Origin: Streptomyces rishiriensis
GTDB lineage: Bacteria > Actinomycetota > Actinomycetes > Streptomycetales > Streptomycetaceae
Assembly: GCF_003112535.1 (NCBI RefSeq)
Contig: NZ_BEWA01000011.1
Span: forward strand, 124,001-188,000
DNA length: 64,000 nt
Direction: 5' to 3'
The stretch's first letter is position 1; each line of letters opens with the position of its first letter. Under the pieces are notes generated by a model. It saw only the letters and a list, made by a program, of their open reading frames with translations, made no database searches and was not told the DNA's origin. Of this stretch, positions 38,485 through 47,017 are shown piece after piece. Made by a program: the position numbers and the translations under genes.

Positions 38485-40863
38485 ATGCCGCAGCGTGTGC
38501 TGATCGCCGGTACGTCACCGCTCCTCGCCGGCCGGCTGGCCGCCCGCTGCCTGGCGGCCACGGACTCCGCCGCCGGCGCCGACGTGGTGTTGCTGTCCGC
38601 GCCGGGGTCCCGCCCGGGGGCGCCGGCGCCGGACCGGCACGAGCTGGCCGCGTTCGTGGCACGGTGCCGCACCGGTGCGCCGACGCCGTCCGGCCACGGG
38701 CCTCGCCCGGGCGGCGCTCCGGCCGGTCCGCCGCACGATGCCCTCGACGAGGGGCGGCTCACGGTGGTGTGCGTCGAGCCGGACGCCGTCGCCCGCGAGC
38801 TGAAGGCCTGGACGGCGGACCAGGTGTGGTGCGTGACGCCGGGCTGGGACCCGTCGCCGGCCCGCGGGACGCGCGCGGACTCCGCGCTGGCCGGGACGCT
38901 GCTCGCCGCGCTGCCGGGCCTCGGGGCCCGCCGGTACGTGCACGTGGGCCCGGAGACGACGCCGGACGAGGGCCGGGCGCACCGCTCGTACCGGGACCTC
39001 GAACGGCTCGCGGTGGAGACGTGCCTGGACGCCGGAGTGTCCTGGCGGGTGCTGCGCACGGCGCCGGCGATGGACGACCGGGCCCCGGTTCTGGGCGAGT
39101 GCCCGCCGGGTGCGCACCGGCTCCTGTGGGCGCTGCACTCGGTGCGGACCGAGGTCGAGGACCGCGTGCCGGACTGGTTCGAGCGGCATCCGCTGCGGGT
39201 GGCCGGTGTGGCGGGGCTGGGCCTGACCCTGCTGACCGCGGAGCAGGCCGCCGGGGAACTGTGGCGGGCCGGCGCGCCCGGCGAACTGCCCGACGGCTTC
39301 GCGACGGTGCCCCGGCCCGCCCCGGTCCCGCTGGCCGACGTGCTCGCCCGGGCCGGGGCGGTGCACGGCATCGACGTACGCCCGGTACCGGACCGCGAGG
39401 ACTTCGGCGCCGCCGACCGGCTGCTGGACCTGCGGCTGGCCGACGTACGCCGCCAGGCGGTACGTCTGCGGGACGCGGCGCCGGCGCACACTGACTCGCG
39501 CCCGGCGAGGGCGGCGGGGGCGGCGGGCTCGGCGGGGCCTGCGAGGCCGACGGGGTCCGACTCCGACGCGGAACGGTCCGCGACGACCGGGATCGACGCT
39601 GCCGGGATCGACGCTGCCGGGACCGATGCTGCCGAGGTCGCGTCACCGGCGGCCCCCTCGGTGTCCGCCGGCGCGGCGCCATGCTCCCCGCAACGCTCCG
39701 CGACGCCTTCGGCAGCCGCGCCGCAAGGCGGCCCCGCGGCGGACGCCGCCCCGCCCCCGCACTCACCCACCAGCACGAACACGCCCGCCACCGGGACTCC
39801 GCGGTCCCCGGCAGGCCCTGCGGCAGTCCCCGCGCACGCGGCGGACGCCGCGCCCGCTCCCCTCTCCGCCGCCGGCCAGTGGGAGCTGTTCGGCGCGGTC
39901 CGGGCCCACCAGGCGCTGCCGGAGAGGACCCAGGGCGGGACGGCTCTGCGGCACCGCGTCCTGGAGGTGGCCGGACGACCGCTCGTGCTGTTCGAGGGCG
40001 GGGCCGGTGAGGGGCCGCCCCTGCTGGTGCTGAACGCGCTCGGGCAGGGCCCCGGCTTCCTGACGCGCCTGTGCGCGCACCTGGCCCCGTACCACCGCGT
40101 CGTCACCTGGCAGGTGCGCGGCACCGAGCGGGAGGATCCGGCCTGGGGGATCCGGCACCAGCTCGACGACATGACCGCGGTGCTGGAGGCCGTCGGCGCC
40201 GAGCGCGCCCATGTGCTCGGCTGGTGCACCGGCGCCAAGATCGCCACGGCGTTCCAGCAGCACAGCCCCCTGAGCGTCGCCTCCCTCGTGTTCCTGAACG
40301 CCACGTTCCGGCAGAACGGCCGCTGGGACGGCATGGACACCAAGTACGAGTCCGACCTCGCGGCGGTGTGCCGCGCGCTGGACCGCAGGCCCGACAAGGC
40401 CGCCCGGATGCTGGATTTGCTGGCGCCGGGCGCGGCGGGCGGCAAGGGCAGCCCCGGAGCCCAGGACGCGGGGGTGCTCGGGGTGCTGAGCGGGGCGCTC
40501 GCCGACGAGGTGCGACGGCCCTTCCGGGACGCCGAGGTGCTCGTGCGCTACGCCCGTCAGCTCGTGGACCTCTGGCGGCTCGACTCGGCGGCCCAGGCGC
40601 CGCGGGTGGCCGTGCCGGCGCTGTTCGTCTGTTCGGAGTTCGACGGCATCTCCTCCCCCGCCCGGGCCCGCGAGGCGGCCCGGTGCTTCCCGCACGCGCG
40701 GTACGCCGAGCTGGCCGTCGCCGGTCACTACGCGCCGCACGACCGCCCCGCACTGGTGGCGGAGCTGATCACGGAGTTCGTCCGCGCACCGGAGGAGGTC
40801 GCCGACCTCGTGCGGTACGCGGAGATCACCTGGCACATCGACATGGAAGGGACTGCGCGGTGA
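38485..40863 (+). CDS. Fusion: NAD(P)-binding reductase-like domain plus Cys-nucleophile alpha/beta hydrolase
   Basis: 792 residues. Residues 1-330 resemble an extended SDR/NmrA-like dinucleotide-binding protein (MPQRVLIAGTSPLLAGRLAA, GARRYVHVGPETTPDEGRAH). The glycine motif is irregular, so catalytic activity is uncertain. A low-complexity Ala/Gly/Pro linker (about 335-470) leads to an alpha/beta hydrolase (about 470-790). Its nucleophile elbow reads GWCTGAK with Cys581 in place of Ser; His748 lies in VAGHYAPH and an Asp in FVCSEFDGISS. The methyltransferase start overlaps its stop (GTGA). It may release, cyclise or proofread a chain intermediate; no precise homologue is recognised. Confidence 0.75.
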   Translation: MPQRVLIAGTSPLLAGRLAARCLAATDSAAGADVVLLSAPGSRPGAPAPDRHELAAFVARCRTGAPTPSGHGPRPGGAPAGPPHDALDEGRLTVVCVEPDAVARELKAWTADQVWCVTPGWDPSPARGTRADSALAGTLLAALPGLGARRYVHVGPETTPDEGRAHRSYRDLERLAVETCLDAGVSWRVLRTAPAMDDRAPVLGECPPGAHRLLWALHSVRTEVEDRVPDWFERHPLRVAGVAGLGLTLLTAEQAAGELWRAGAPGELPDGFATVPRPAPVPLADVLARAGAVHGIDVRPVPDREDFGAADRLLDLRLADVRRQAVRLRDAAPAHTDSRPARAAGAAGSAGPARPTGSDSDAERSATTGIDAAGIDAAGTDAAEVASPAAPSVSAGAAPCSPQRSATPSAAAPQGGPAADAAPPPHSPTSTNTPATGTPRSPAGPAAVPAHAADAAPAPLSAAGQWELFGAVRAHQALPERTQGGTALRHRVLEVAGRPLVLFEGGAGEGPPLLVLNALGQGPGFLTRLCAHLAPYHRVVTWQVRGTEREDPAWGIRHQLDDMTAVLEAVGAERAHVLGWCTGAKIATAFQQHSPLSVASLVFLNATFRQNGRWDGMDTKYESDLAAVCRALDRRPDKAARMLDLLAPGAAGGKGSPGAQDAGVLGVLSGALADEVRRPFRDAEVLVRYARQLVDLWRLDSAAQAPRVAVPALFVCSEFDGISSPARAREAARCFPHARYAELAVAGHYAPHDRPALVAELITEFVRAPEEVADLVRYAEITWHIDMEGTAR

Positions 40864-41606
40864 CCGAGGCCAAGGCCTTCGACCGGGTCGCGGACGACTA
40901 CGACCGGATGCGGGGCGGAATGGAACGCGGCAGACAGGCCGCGGCACAGCTGGCCGGGGACCTGACTCCGGGCCCGGTGCTGGAGGTGGGCGTCGGCACG
41001 GGCGTCGTGGCGGCCGGGCTGGCCGAGCTCGGCCACGAGGTGTACGGCGTCGACATGTCCCTGCCGATGTTGACGCGGGCCGCCGAACGGCTCCCGGGGC
41101 GGGTCACCGCCGGGGACGCGCGGGCGCTGCCGTTCGCCGACGGCACGTTCGACAACCTGGTGTTCACGCACGTCCTGCACCTGGTCGGCGACATGCCCCG
41201 GGCGCTGCGTGAGGCGGCGCGGGTGCTGCGTCCCGGAGGACGGCTGCTCGCGGTGCACGGGGACCCCGAGGCCGACCCGGACGAACTGGTCGCCGTGCTG
41301 GACCGGCTGGCCGTGCTGCAACCGCCGCGCCCCGACACCCCCGAGCGCCTCGACGCGGCCGCGCGGGAGACGGGCCTGGAGCGACTGCGGCACGAGTTCG
41401 CCCCGGACTACGAACGGGCGACGACTCCCCGTCAGCTCCTGGAGAGCCTGGAACGCCGTCTCCCGCCCTACCTGTGGAACGTGGACGACGAGACCTGGGC
41501 CCGGGTCGTCGAGCCCGCGCTGGCCGCTCTGCGCACCCTGCCCGACCCGGATCGCCCCCGGCTGCAGCAGTGGCGCGTGCACCGCAGCGTGTACGTCAGG
41601 ATCTGA
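40860..41606 (+). CDS. SAM-dependent methyltransferase (class I)
   Basis: 248 residues. The SAM-binding motif I is VLEVGVGTGVVAAGLAELG (about residues 41-59), followed by VYGVDMSLPML, GDARALPFADGTFDNLVF and LREAARVLRPGGRLLAV, the classic UbiE-like order. It is a small-molecule O-, N- or C-methyltransferase; the target cannot be read from sequence. It is translationally coupled to the reductase/hydrolase fusion and followed by a strong hairpin at 41671-41707, so these two genes form one transcript. Confidence 0.88.
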   Translation: MTEAKAFDRVADDYDRMRGGMERGRQAAAQLAGDLTPGPVLEVGVGTGVVAAGLAELGHEVYGVDMSLPMLTRAAERLPGRVTAGDARALPFADGTFDNLVFTHVLHLVGDMPRALREAARVLRPGGRLLAVHGDPEADPDELVAVLDRLAVLQPPRPDTPERLDAAARETGLERLRHEFAPDYERATTPRQLLESLERRLPPYLWNVDDETWARVVEPALAALRTLPDPDRPRLQQWRVHRSVYVRI

Positions 41607-41670
41607 GCCCCGGAGACCGTGCGGGGGCCGGCACGACGCCGGGGACGGGACGAGGCCGGGGACGGACGAC

Positions 41671-41707
41671 GCCGGGGACGACGGGGCAGGCGCCCGTCGT
41701 CCCCGGC
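41671..41707. terminator. Bidirectional terminator hairpin, 15-bp stem
   Basis: The arms at 41671-41685 (GCCGGGGACGACGGG) and 41693-41707 are fully complementary with a 7-nt loop. They lie between the convergent methyltransferase and PIG-L genes. Imperfect GCCGGGGACG copies just upstream (41630-41680) suggest the hairpin arose from a small repeat. Confidence 0.75.
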
Positions 41708-41746
41708 TCGCCGCGCTCGGCCCGGTACCGGACCGGCCGGGCCGGG

Positions 41747-42463
41747 TCAGCGCGGTATCAGCTCGAAGGCGATCGCCGGCCGGCCGCCGAAGCGGGCCCC
41801 CATCGCCTGGGCCAGGCCCAGCAGCGGGCCGCGCACGTCGGTGACGGGCGGCTGCATGGCCGCCAGATAGCTCGCGTGGGCTTCGAGGGAGGCCACCGCC
41901 CGGTCGATGTGGTCGGTGACGTCCACGGCGTGGGTGGGCCGGGGCGAGTTGGAGACCGCCACGTACCGGACGCCCTGCCAGGGACCCAGGCCGTCCTCGG
42001 GGAAGATCCACCGGTTGGCCGCGTCGCCGACCGCGTCGAGCAGGGCGCGGCCGGTGTTGCGGTGGTCCGGCGAGTTCCAGCGCCCCGTCGAGGTGTGGTC
42101 GTGGTGGCAGAAGCCGAGAACCAGTTCGGGGCGGTGGCGGCGGATCGCGGCGGCGAACTCGCGGCGCAGCTCGGCGGAGTACTCGATGCGCCCGTCGGGA
42201 TGGTCGAGGAACTCCACTCCGCTCGCCCCCACGACCGCCGCACTGGCCCGCTGCTCCGCCTCACGGACCTCGGCGGCCTTCTCCGGCGCCATCGAGTCGA
42301 TGCCGGCCTCGCCCCGGCTGGCCACGAGGTAGGCGACCGACTTCCCGGCCGCGGTCCAGCGTGCCACGGCGCCCGCGGCGCCGAATTCCATGTCGTCGGG
42401 ATGCGCCACCACGGCGAGGGCGCGGGTCCAGTCCTCGGGCATTTCCTGGAATTCATCGCTCAT
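41747..42463 (-). CDS. PIG-L/LmbE-family deacetylase or thiol-conjugate amidase
   Basis: 238 residues. The zinc motif AHPDD is at residues 20-24, with CHHDHTSTGRWNSPDHRNTG in the middle. Family members hydrolyse N-acetyl groups of sugars or the amide of mycothiol S-conjugates (MshB/Mca type); actinobacteria use mycothiol. In a cluster that also has a C-S lyase and a cysteine-lyase domain, processing of a thiol conjugate is a reasonable guess, but an ordinary deacetylase remains possible. The Shine-Dalgarno sequence is weak. The promoter holds the best copy of the 14-bp inverted repeat (42604-42617), 22 bp from TATTTT at 42576-42581. Confidence 0.9.
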   Translation of the reverse strand: MSDEFQEMPEDWTRALAVVAHPDDMEFGAAGAVARWTAAGKSVAYLVASRGEAGIDSMAPEKAAEVREAEQRASAAVVGASGVEFLDHPDGRIEYSAELRREFAAAIRRHRPELVLGFCHHDHTSTGRWNSPDHRNTGRALLDAVGDAANRWIFPEDGLGPWQGVRYVAVSNSPRPTHAVDVTDHIDRAVASLEAHASYLAAMQPPVTDVRGPLLGLAQAMGARFGGRPAIAFELIPR

Positions 42464-42603
42464 GGCCCGAAGATAACAGCACCCTTTCTCGTCCCGATAG
42501 GCTGGGAATGCATTTGGCCGGTCCTGTCCGGCAGCTATCTGACCGAGCGCGGGACCGGTTATCGGCTCCTTTGGGAAAATACCTCTTGCCGCGGCCGGTG
42601 AAC

Positions 42604-42617
42604 GCTCAAAAGTGAGC
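42604..42617 (-). promoter_or_regulatory. FNR-like 14-bp inverted repeat, perfect copy, PIG-L promoter (site 3)
   Basis: GCTCAAAAGTGAGC has perfect 5-bp arms. On the minus strand it is followed after 22 bp by TATTTT (42576-42581), so its centre would be at -41.5, the class II activator position. The same 18-mer CAAAAGTGAGCAGAGCCG recurs, reverse-complemented, at site 5. Confidence 0.7.
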
Positions 42618-42711
42618 AGAGCCGACGGTGTCGAGGCGCGAGGATCCGGCTGATCACCGTCGGCAGTCCGGCCACCGGTTCGCCGAGGTCCAGCGAGCGA
42701 GAGGACAACGC

Positions 42712-43119
42712 ATGCAGACGCAGTCGACCAGCACCATGACCTGGGATCCCTGGCAGCCGGCCCCCTACGAGGCGACGGAGGGCGCTCCCGTGCTGATGCA
42801 CGGCCAGGTGGCCAACCACTACCGGGGACAGCTCGAGGGCGAGGGCGTGCAACAGGTCCTCATCGCCCTGTCCCCCGGCGGGGCGAGCGCGTTCACGGCG
42901 CTGGAGCGGGTGACGGGCCGGATCGGCGACCGCAGCGGCAGCTTCGTCCTCCAGATCACCGGCACCACCGGCGGCGGCGCGGCCAAGGCCACCCTGGAGG
43001 TGCTGGAGGGCTCCGGAACAGGCGGGTTGACCGGTTTGCGGGGCACCGGCACCTACTTCTGCGACAATCCCGGCCCCGACGGCCATGCGACGGTCACGCT
43101 GGACCACTCCTTCCAGTAA
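42712..43119 (+). CDS. DUF3224 family protein
   Basis: 135 residues. The pattern resembles DUF3224, a single beta-barrel related to allene oxide cyclase: HYRGQLEGEGVQQVLIALSP, TALERVTGRIGDRSGSFVLQ and LEGSGTGGLTGLRGTGTY. Members are common in actinobacteria and have no firm function. GAGAGGAC precedes the ATG. It lies divergent from PIG-L and before the VOC gene in the same direction, 114 bp apart. A link to biosynthesis is not shown. Confidence 0.75.
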   Translation: MQTQSTSTMTWDPWQPAPYEATEGAPVLMHGQVANHYRGQLEGEGVQQVLIALSPGGASAFTALERVTGRIGDRSGSFVLQITGTTGGGAAKATLEVLEGSGTGGLTGLRGTGTYFCDNPGPDGHATVTLDHSFQ

Positions 43120-43233
43120 GTCCCGGCGATCCGCGTGCACACGGACAGGCCAGGGCCTAGGCTCGCGAACGCCGGAGGTGCACAAGGAAGTTGCACGCCG
43201 AGACGACCATCGTCCTGAGGAAGGAAACCTTTC

Positions 43234-43599
43234 ATGTCCCCCATTGGGCAGCTGGCAGCGGTCACTCTCGACGCACCGGACCCGAAGGCGCTGGCCGAGT
43301 TCTACAGCGCCGTGACCGGCTGGGAGACGCTCTACTCGAGCGAGGACTTCGCCTACATCGGCACCCCGGACGGGGCCAGCCGCATCGGTTTCCAGCGGGC
43401 CGAGAGCCTGAAGCAGCCCTCCTGGCCCGGTGACGACAAGCAGATGCACCTCGACTTCAGTGTCAGTGATCTGGGCGAAGCCGTGGAGCGGCTGACCTCC
43501 CTGGGAGCGACCCGGCCGGAGCACCAGCCGGGCGGCGAGAAGTGGGTCGTCCTGATCGACCCGGCCGGTCACCCGTTCTGCGTGACCACCATGGCCTGA
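43234..43599 (+). CDS. VOC (glyoxalase/bleomycin-resistance) superfamily protein
   Basis: 121 residues with two beta-alpha-beta-beta-beta units: AVTLDAPDPKALAEFYSAVT at the N-terminus, and MHLDFSVSDLGEAVERL then WVVLIDPAGHPFCVTTMA at the C-terminus. Metal-site His and Glu residues are only partly evident, so binding rather than catalysis is possible. GAGGAAGGAAAC precedes the ATG. Such proteins sometimes give self-resistance in antibiotic clusters. A 24-bp-stem terminator follows directly. Confidence 0.88.
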   Translation: MSPIGQLAAVTLDAPDPKALAEFYSAVTGWETLYSSEDFAYIGTPDGASRIGFQRAESLKQPSWPGDDKQMHLDFSVSDLGEAVERLTSLGATRPEHQPGGEKWVVLIDPAGHPFCVTTMA

Positions 43600-43618
43600 C
43601 ACCGGCTCCGCCGGGCAC

Positions 43619-43669
43619 GGCGCGAGGAGGCCGCGGCACTCGTCACGAGTGCCGCGGCCTCCTCGCGCC
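43619..43669. terminator. Very strong bidirectional terminator: 24-bp perfect stem, 3-nt loop
   Basis: The left arm (43619-43642) and right arm (43646-43669) are exactly complementary around TCA. It sits between the convergent VOC gene and the duplicated-domain protein gene, ending both transcripts. It has no T-run, as is usual in Streptomyces. Confidence 0.88.
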
Positions 43670-43673
43670 GGTC

Positions 43674-44606
43674 TCAGTCGCCCCAGTACTGCGGCGTCAG
43701 GCAGCCGTCGTGGCCACTGCCCTCCAGCATCAGGCTGTCCCAGCGCCCGCCGCCCTGCTCCTTGGACACCCAGTCCTGCATGTACGTGGCGCGCGGCGCC
43801 CTGGGGTCGGTGCGGGCGTCGATGCCCATCAGCTTGTACATCGTGCCCAGCGATTTCATGTGGATGAGGAAGTGCATCCGCTCCATGGTCCCGAACAGTT
43901 CCTCGAACACCAGCGCCGTGGCGTCGCCGCCCGAGTTGAGGTTGGTGTTCTCGGCGACCGTACGGGCGAACAGGCGTGCCTCGGCCCGGTACTTGTAGCT
44001 GAAGTCGACCACCCGGTGCATGATCACACCGGCCGTGGCCGTGTTGAGCAGCTGGTCGGCGGGGACGGAGGTCTGGTGCCTCGCGGGCAGCACCTCGAAC
44101 CAGGGCTCGTCCCGGTCGGCGGCGAGCGGGCTCATCGACGGGTCCTGTGCCATGGTCTGGGTGGCCGTGCCGAACATGCCCCAGCGGTGCGGGAACATCA
44201 TCGTCTCCCGCACCGTGCCGGGTACGAACGCGGCCTGCCACTGCTCCGCCTGGCGGTCGGAGACATGGCCGCCGAGCACGCCGTCCCGGAAGTCGCGGGC
44301 GCCCCCCATGTGCAGCAGCCGTTCGTAGTCCTCCAGGGACCGGAAGTGGATCAGCCAGTGCAGGCGGTCCTTGACGCCGAAGGTCTCCTCGTAGACGAAC
44401 ACGGTCGCGAGGCCCGGATGCTTGGCGTTGACGAACTCCGCGGCCTCGCGGGCCATGCGGCGCGCGCTGTCGCCCTGGCCGGCGGCGATCTGCGCGACCC
44501 GCTCCACGACGACGCCGGCGTTCGCGGAGTGCAGGATCCGGTCCGCGGGCTGCGTGGTCTGGTGCCGGGCGGGCGGGACACTGGGCGTGCCGCTGTCCAC
44601 GGTCAT
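43674..44606 (-). CDS. Internally duplicated cluster protein of unknown function (copy 1)
   Basis: 310 residues from the ATG at 44606, which has GAGGAG 8 bp upstream. An ATG at 44630 overlapping the AT-ER stop is the alternative. The protein is two repeats. Residues 20-100 contain PADRILHSANAGVV and YEETFGVKDRLHWLIHFRS. Residues 182-262 contain PADQLLNTATAGVI and FEELFGTMERMHFLIHMKS. It is a paralogue of the protein at 47014-47913, on the other side of the AT-ER gene. The predicted alternating beta/alpha pattern with aromatic residues would suit a dimeric alpha-beta barrel that binds a small polyketide, but no catalytic residue is identifiable. Confidence 0.72.
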   Translation of the reverse strand: MTVDSGTPSVPPARHQTTQPADRILHSANAGVVVERVAQIAAGQGDSARRMAREAAEFVNAKHPGLATVFVYEETFGVKDRLHWLIHFRSLEDYERLLHMGGARDFRDGVLGGHVSDRQAEQWQAAFVPGTVRETMMFPHRWGMFGTATQTMAQDPSMSPLAADRDEPWFEVLPARHQTSVPADQLLNTATAGVIMHRVVDFSYKYRAEARLFARTVAENTNLNSGGDATALVFEELFGTMERMHFLIHMKSLGTMYKLMGIDARTDPRAPRATYMQDWVSKEQGGGRWDSLMLEGSGHDGCLTPQYWGD

Positions 44607-44626
44607 GTTGGCTCTCCTCGCATGTG

Positions 44627-47017
44627 TCATGGGTGGTGAGGGATGTCGCCCGGGCCGGGCCGGACGTAGGCGGCCAGGCGCTCGCCGAGGACCCGCGCCG
44701 CGCCGGTCATCAGCAGATCGGCGATGCGTTCGACGTGCCGCTCCGGCCAGGGCTCCAGGGCGGTGCCGCGGACGCAGCGGTTGAAGGCGCCCGCCGCGGG
44801 CCCGCAGTGCACCTGGTAGTTGGCGCGCTCGGTGGGATCGCCGTCCTGTGCGGCCCGGTTGGTGCGGGCGAAGTACGACTTGAACAGGAGCGCCATCCGG
44901 TGCCGGGGATCCCGCTCGGCCCGCTCGATCTCATGGACGCGGCCGGTGTCCCGGTAGTGGTCGCACGTCTGCTTCCACACCTGGTCGAGCGGGGCGCGCA
45001 GACAGTCGCGTTCCAGCCAGGTGCAGGTGGCCTCGTCGAGGTCGTCCAGTCCGCCGTGGGCGCGGTAGAGCTGGTACAGCTTGTTGGCGCGGGCCGCGAA
45101 GAGGGTGCCCTTGCGGACCACCTGGACCCGGGAGCCCAGTTCGAACAGGTCGCCGGCGGGCGCGTACGCGGTGTCCTGGACGTCCAGGGCGGCCAGCAGG
45201 TCCTTCACAGCGTCCGAGGTGCCCGCCTGCGGTGAGCACTGGTTGACGGAGCCGGTGACGACGAAGTCGGCGCCGAGGACGAAGGCCGCCGCGACCGCCT
45301 CGGGGGTGCCCAGCCCTCCGCAGGCCCCGACCCGCAGCCGGCGGGCGTAGCCGTGCCGTGCCGTCAACTGCTCCGCCAGCGCGGCCGTCGTCGGCACGAG
45401 GGCGAGGCTGACACCGCCGTCCGTGTGGCCGGCCGAGTCGCCCTCCACGCAGATGTCCTGCGCCACCGGCAGCCCGCGTGCCGCGTCGGCCTCCTGCGCG
45501 GTCAGCGCGCCCTCGGCGACCAGGCGCCGCAGCAGTTCCCCGGCGGGCGGCGCCATGAAGTGCGCGGCCACCTCGGGACGTGAGCACTTCGCGACCAGGG
45601 TGCGTACGGCGATGGGGGCGCCGTCGGGGGTGCGGTGGGCGCCGGTGAACCGGTAGCGGACGATCGCCGGGGTGACGGTGGTGAAGGCGGCGGCCTCCAC
45701 GTGCCGGACGTCGTGGCGCAGCAGCAGGTCGGTCAGGGCGTCCTCGGCGCCGGGACGGGTGAGGTCGTGCAGCAGGTTCACTCCGTAGCGGCCGTCGAGG
45801 CCGGGGGTGCGGGCGAGTTCGGCGAGCGCCTTCTCGACGGCGCCGAGGTCCAGTCCGCCGGCGCCGAAGTAGCCGCGCAGGCCCGCCCGCCCGAGCCGGG
45901 CGACCAGTTCGACGGAGGACACCCCCCGGAACATGCTGCCCGCGAGGTAGGCGTAGCGCACCCCGTGGTCCTCCCGGAACTCCGCGCTGCCGAGCCGGGC
46001 GGCGGCCGGGTCACGGACGGGTTCCGGCTCGGGGGCGGCGGGGGCGGCGGGGGCGTCCCGTCGTACAGCCACCGCCACGGGCACAGGCACAGGCACAGGC
46101 GTTGGTTCCGGTTCCCGTTTCAGTTGCGGCTGCGGCTGCGGCTGCGGCTGCGGCTGCGGCTGCGGCACGGTTTCCGGCTCGGCCAGCACCGAATCCCACA
46201 TGGGCCGCAGTGTGGGGCGTGGGCCGAACTCGCGGGCCTCGGTCACACCCCGCCGGACCAGTTCGCGCAGGGTCTCGTGCCAGCGCACCGGGGCCGCGAT
46301 CTGCCGGGCGAGCAGGTCCGCCACACCGTCGGCGGGGTAGGGCCGGCCGGTCACGTTGGCGATCACAGGGATGCGCGGCGGCCGGAAGCCGACGGTGTCG
46401 AGGAACGCGGCGAAACGTTCCTGGGCAGGGCGCATGTGCCGGGAGTGGAAGGCGCCGCTGGTGGCCAGCGGGACACAGCGGACACCCTGGGTCGCCCGTA
46501 CCGCGGCGCGTACCGCCCGCACGGACTCGGCTGGCCCCGACACCACCACCTGGGTGGCGGTGTTGAGGTTGGCGAGGTCGACGTCGGCGGCCCCGCAGCG
46601 GTCGAGCAGGGCGCGGACGGCGTCGGGCGTGAGGCCGACGACGGCCAGCATGGCGCCGCCGTCCGCCTCCCCCATCAGCTCCCCGCGCCGCCGCACGATC
46701 CGCAGACCGGTCTCGAAGTCGAAGCAGCCCGCGGCGAGCAGCGCGTTGTACTCGCCGAGGCTGTGTCCCGCCAGGACGTCGGGGGCGGGGCCCTCCGCCA
46801 GCGCCTCCGCGCACGCGAGCGCGTTGACGACGTACAGCGCGGGCTGGGTCCACCGGGTGCGGTTCAGCCGGCCGTCGGGGTCGTCCAGGCACAGCGCGCG
46901 CACGGACTCGCCGAGGATGCGGTCGGCTGCCGTCACGTACTCGGGGAAGCGGTCGAAGAGCGCCTCCCCCATCCCGGCGCGCTGCGCCCCCTGTCCGGCG
47001 AAGAGCCAGGCCTTCAC
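44627..47017 (-). CDS. Trans-acting acyltransferase fused to FMN enoylreductase (AT-ER, LnmG-like)
   Basis: 796 residues. The AT domain (1-290) has GQGAQ and the nucleophile Ser86 in AGHSLGEYNAL, then FHSRHM with the catalytic His. A Pro-Gln repeat linker follows (about 285-310). The ER domain (about 340-790) has the PfaD-type FMN pattern GACGGLGTPEAVAAAFVLGA then FVVTGSVNQCSPQAGTSD, all intact. The AT should load malonyl on the AT-less synthases; the ER can reduce enoyl-ACP in trans. The GTG overlaps the upstream gene stop (GTGA). Leinamycin uses a single such AT-oxidoreductase, LnmG; here there are two. Confidence 0.93.
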   Translation of the reverse strand: MKAWLFAGQGAQRAGMGEALFDRFPEYVTAADRILGESVRALCLDDPDGRLNRTRWTQPALYVVNALACAEALAEGPAPDVLAGHSLGEYNALLAAGCFDFETGLRIVRRRGELMGEADGGAMLAVVGLTPDAVRALLDRCGAADVDLANLNTATQVVVSGPAESVRAVRAAVRATQGVRCVPLATSGAFHSRHMRPAQERFAAFLDTVGFRPPRIPVIANVTGRPYPADGVADLLARQIAAPVRWHETLRELVRRGVTEAREFGPRPTLRPMWDSVLAEPETVPQPQPQPQPQPQPQLKREPEPTPVPVPVPVAVAVRRDAPAAPAAPEPEPVRDPAAARLGSAEFREDHGVRYAYLAGSMFRGVSSVELVARLGRAGLRGYFGAGGLDLGAVEKALAELARTPGLDGRYGVNLLHDLTRPGAEDALTDLLLRHDVRHVEAAAFTTVTPAIVRYRFTGAHRTPDGAPIAVRTLVAKCSRPEVAAHFMAPPAGELLRRLVAEGALTAQEADAARGLPVAQDICVEGDSAGHTDGGVSLALVPTTAALAEQLTARHGYARRLRVGACGGLGTPEAVAAAFVLGADFVVTGSVNQCSPQAGTSDAVKDLLAALDVQDTAYAPAGDLFELGSRVQVVRKGTLFAARANKLYQLYRAHGGLDDLDEATCTWLERDCLRAPLDQVWKQTCDHYRDTGRVHEIERAERDPRHRMALLFKSYFARTNRAAQDGDPTERANYQVHCGPAAGAFNRCVRGTALEPWPERHVERIADLLMTGAARVLGERLAAYVRPGPGDIPHHP
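46128..46163. repeat. Hexanucleotide repeat (GGCTGC)6 in AT-ER linker
   Basis: Six perfect copies encode (Pro-Gln)n between the AT and ER domains. Just to the left, GCACAG copies (46079-46100) encode Pro-Val repeats. Both are in frame and may vary in length between strains. Confidence 0.95.

Noticed and set aside
43178..43196. GTGCA-N9-TGCAC inverted repeat before the VOC gene
   Set aside because: The arms are only 5 bp and the spacer does not match the cluster motif. It overlaps the leader just before the Shine-Dalgarno and could easily be chance.
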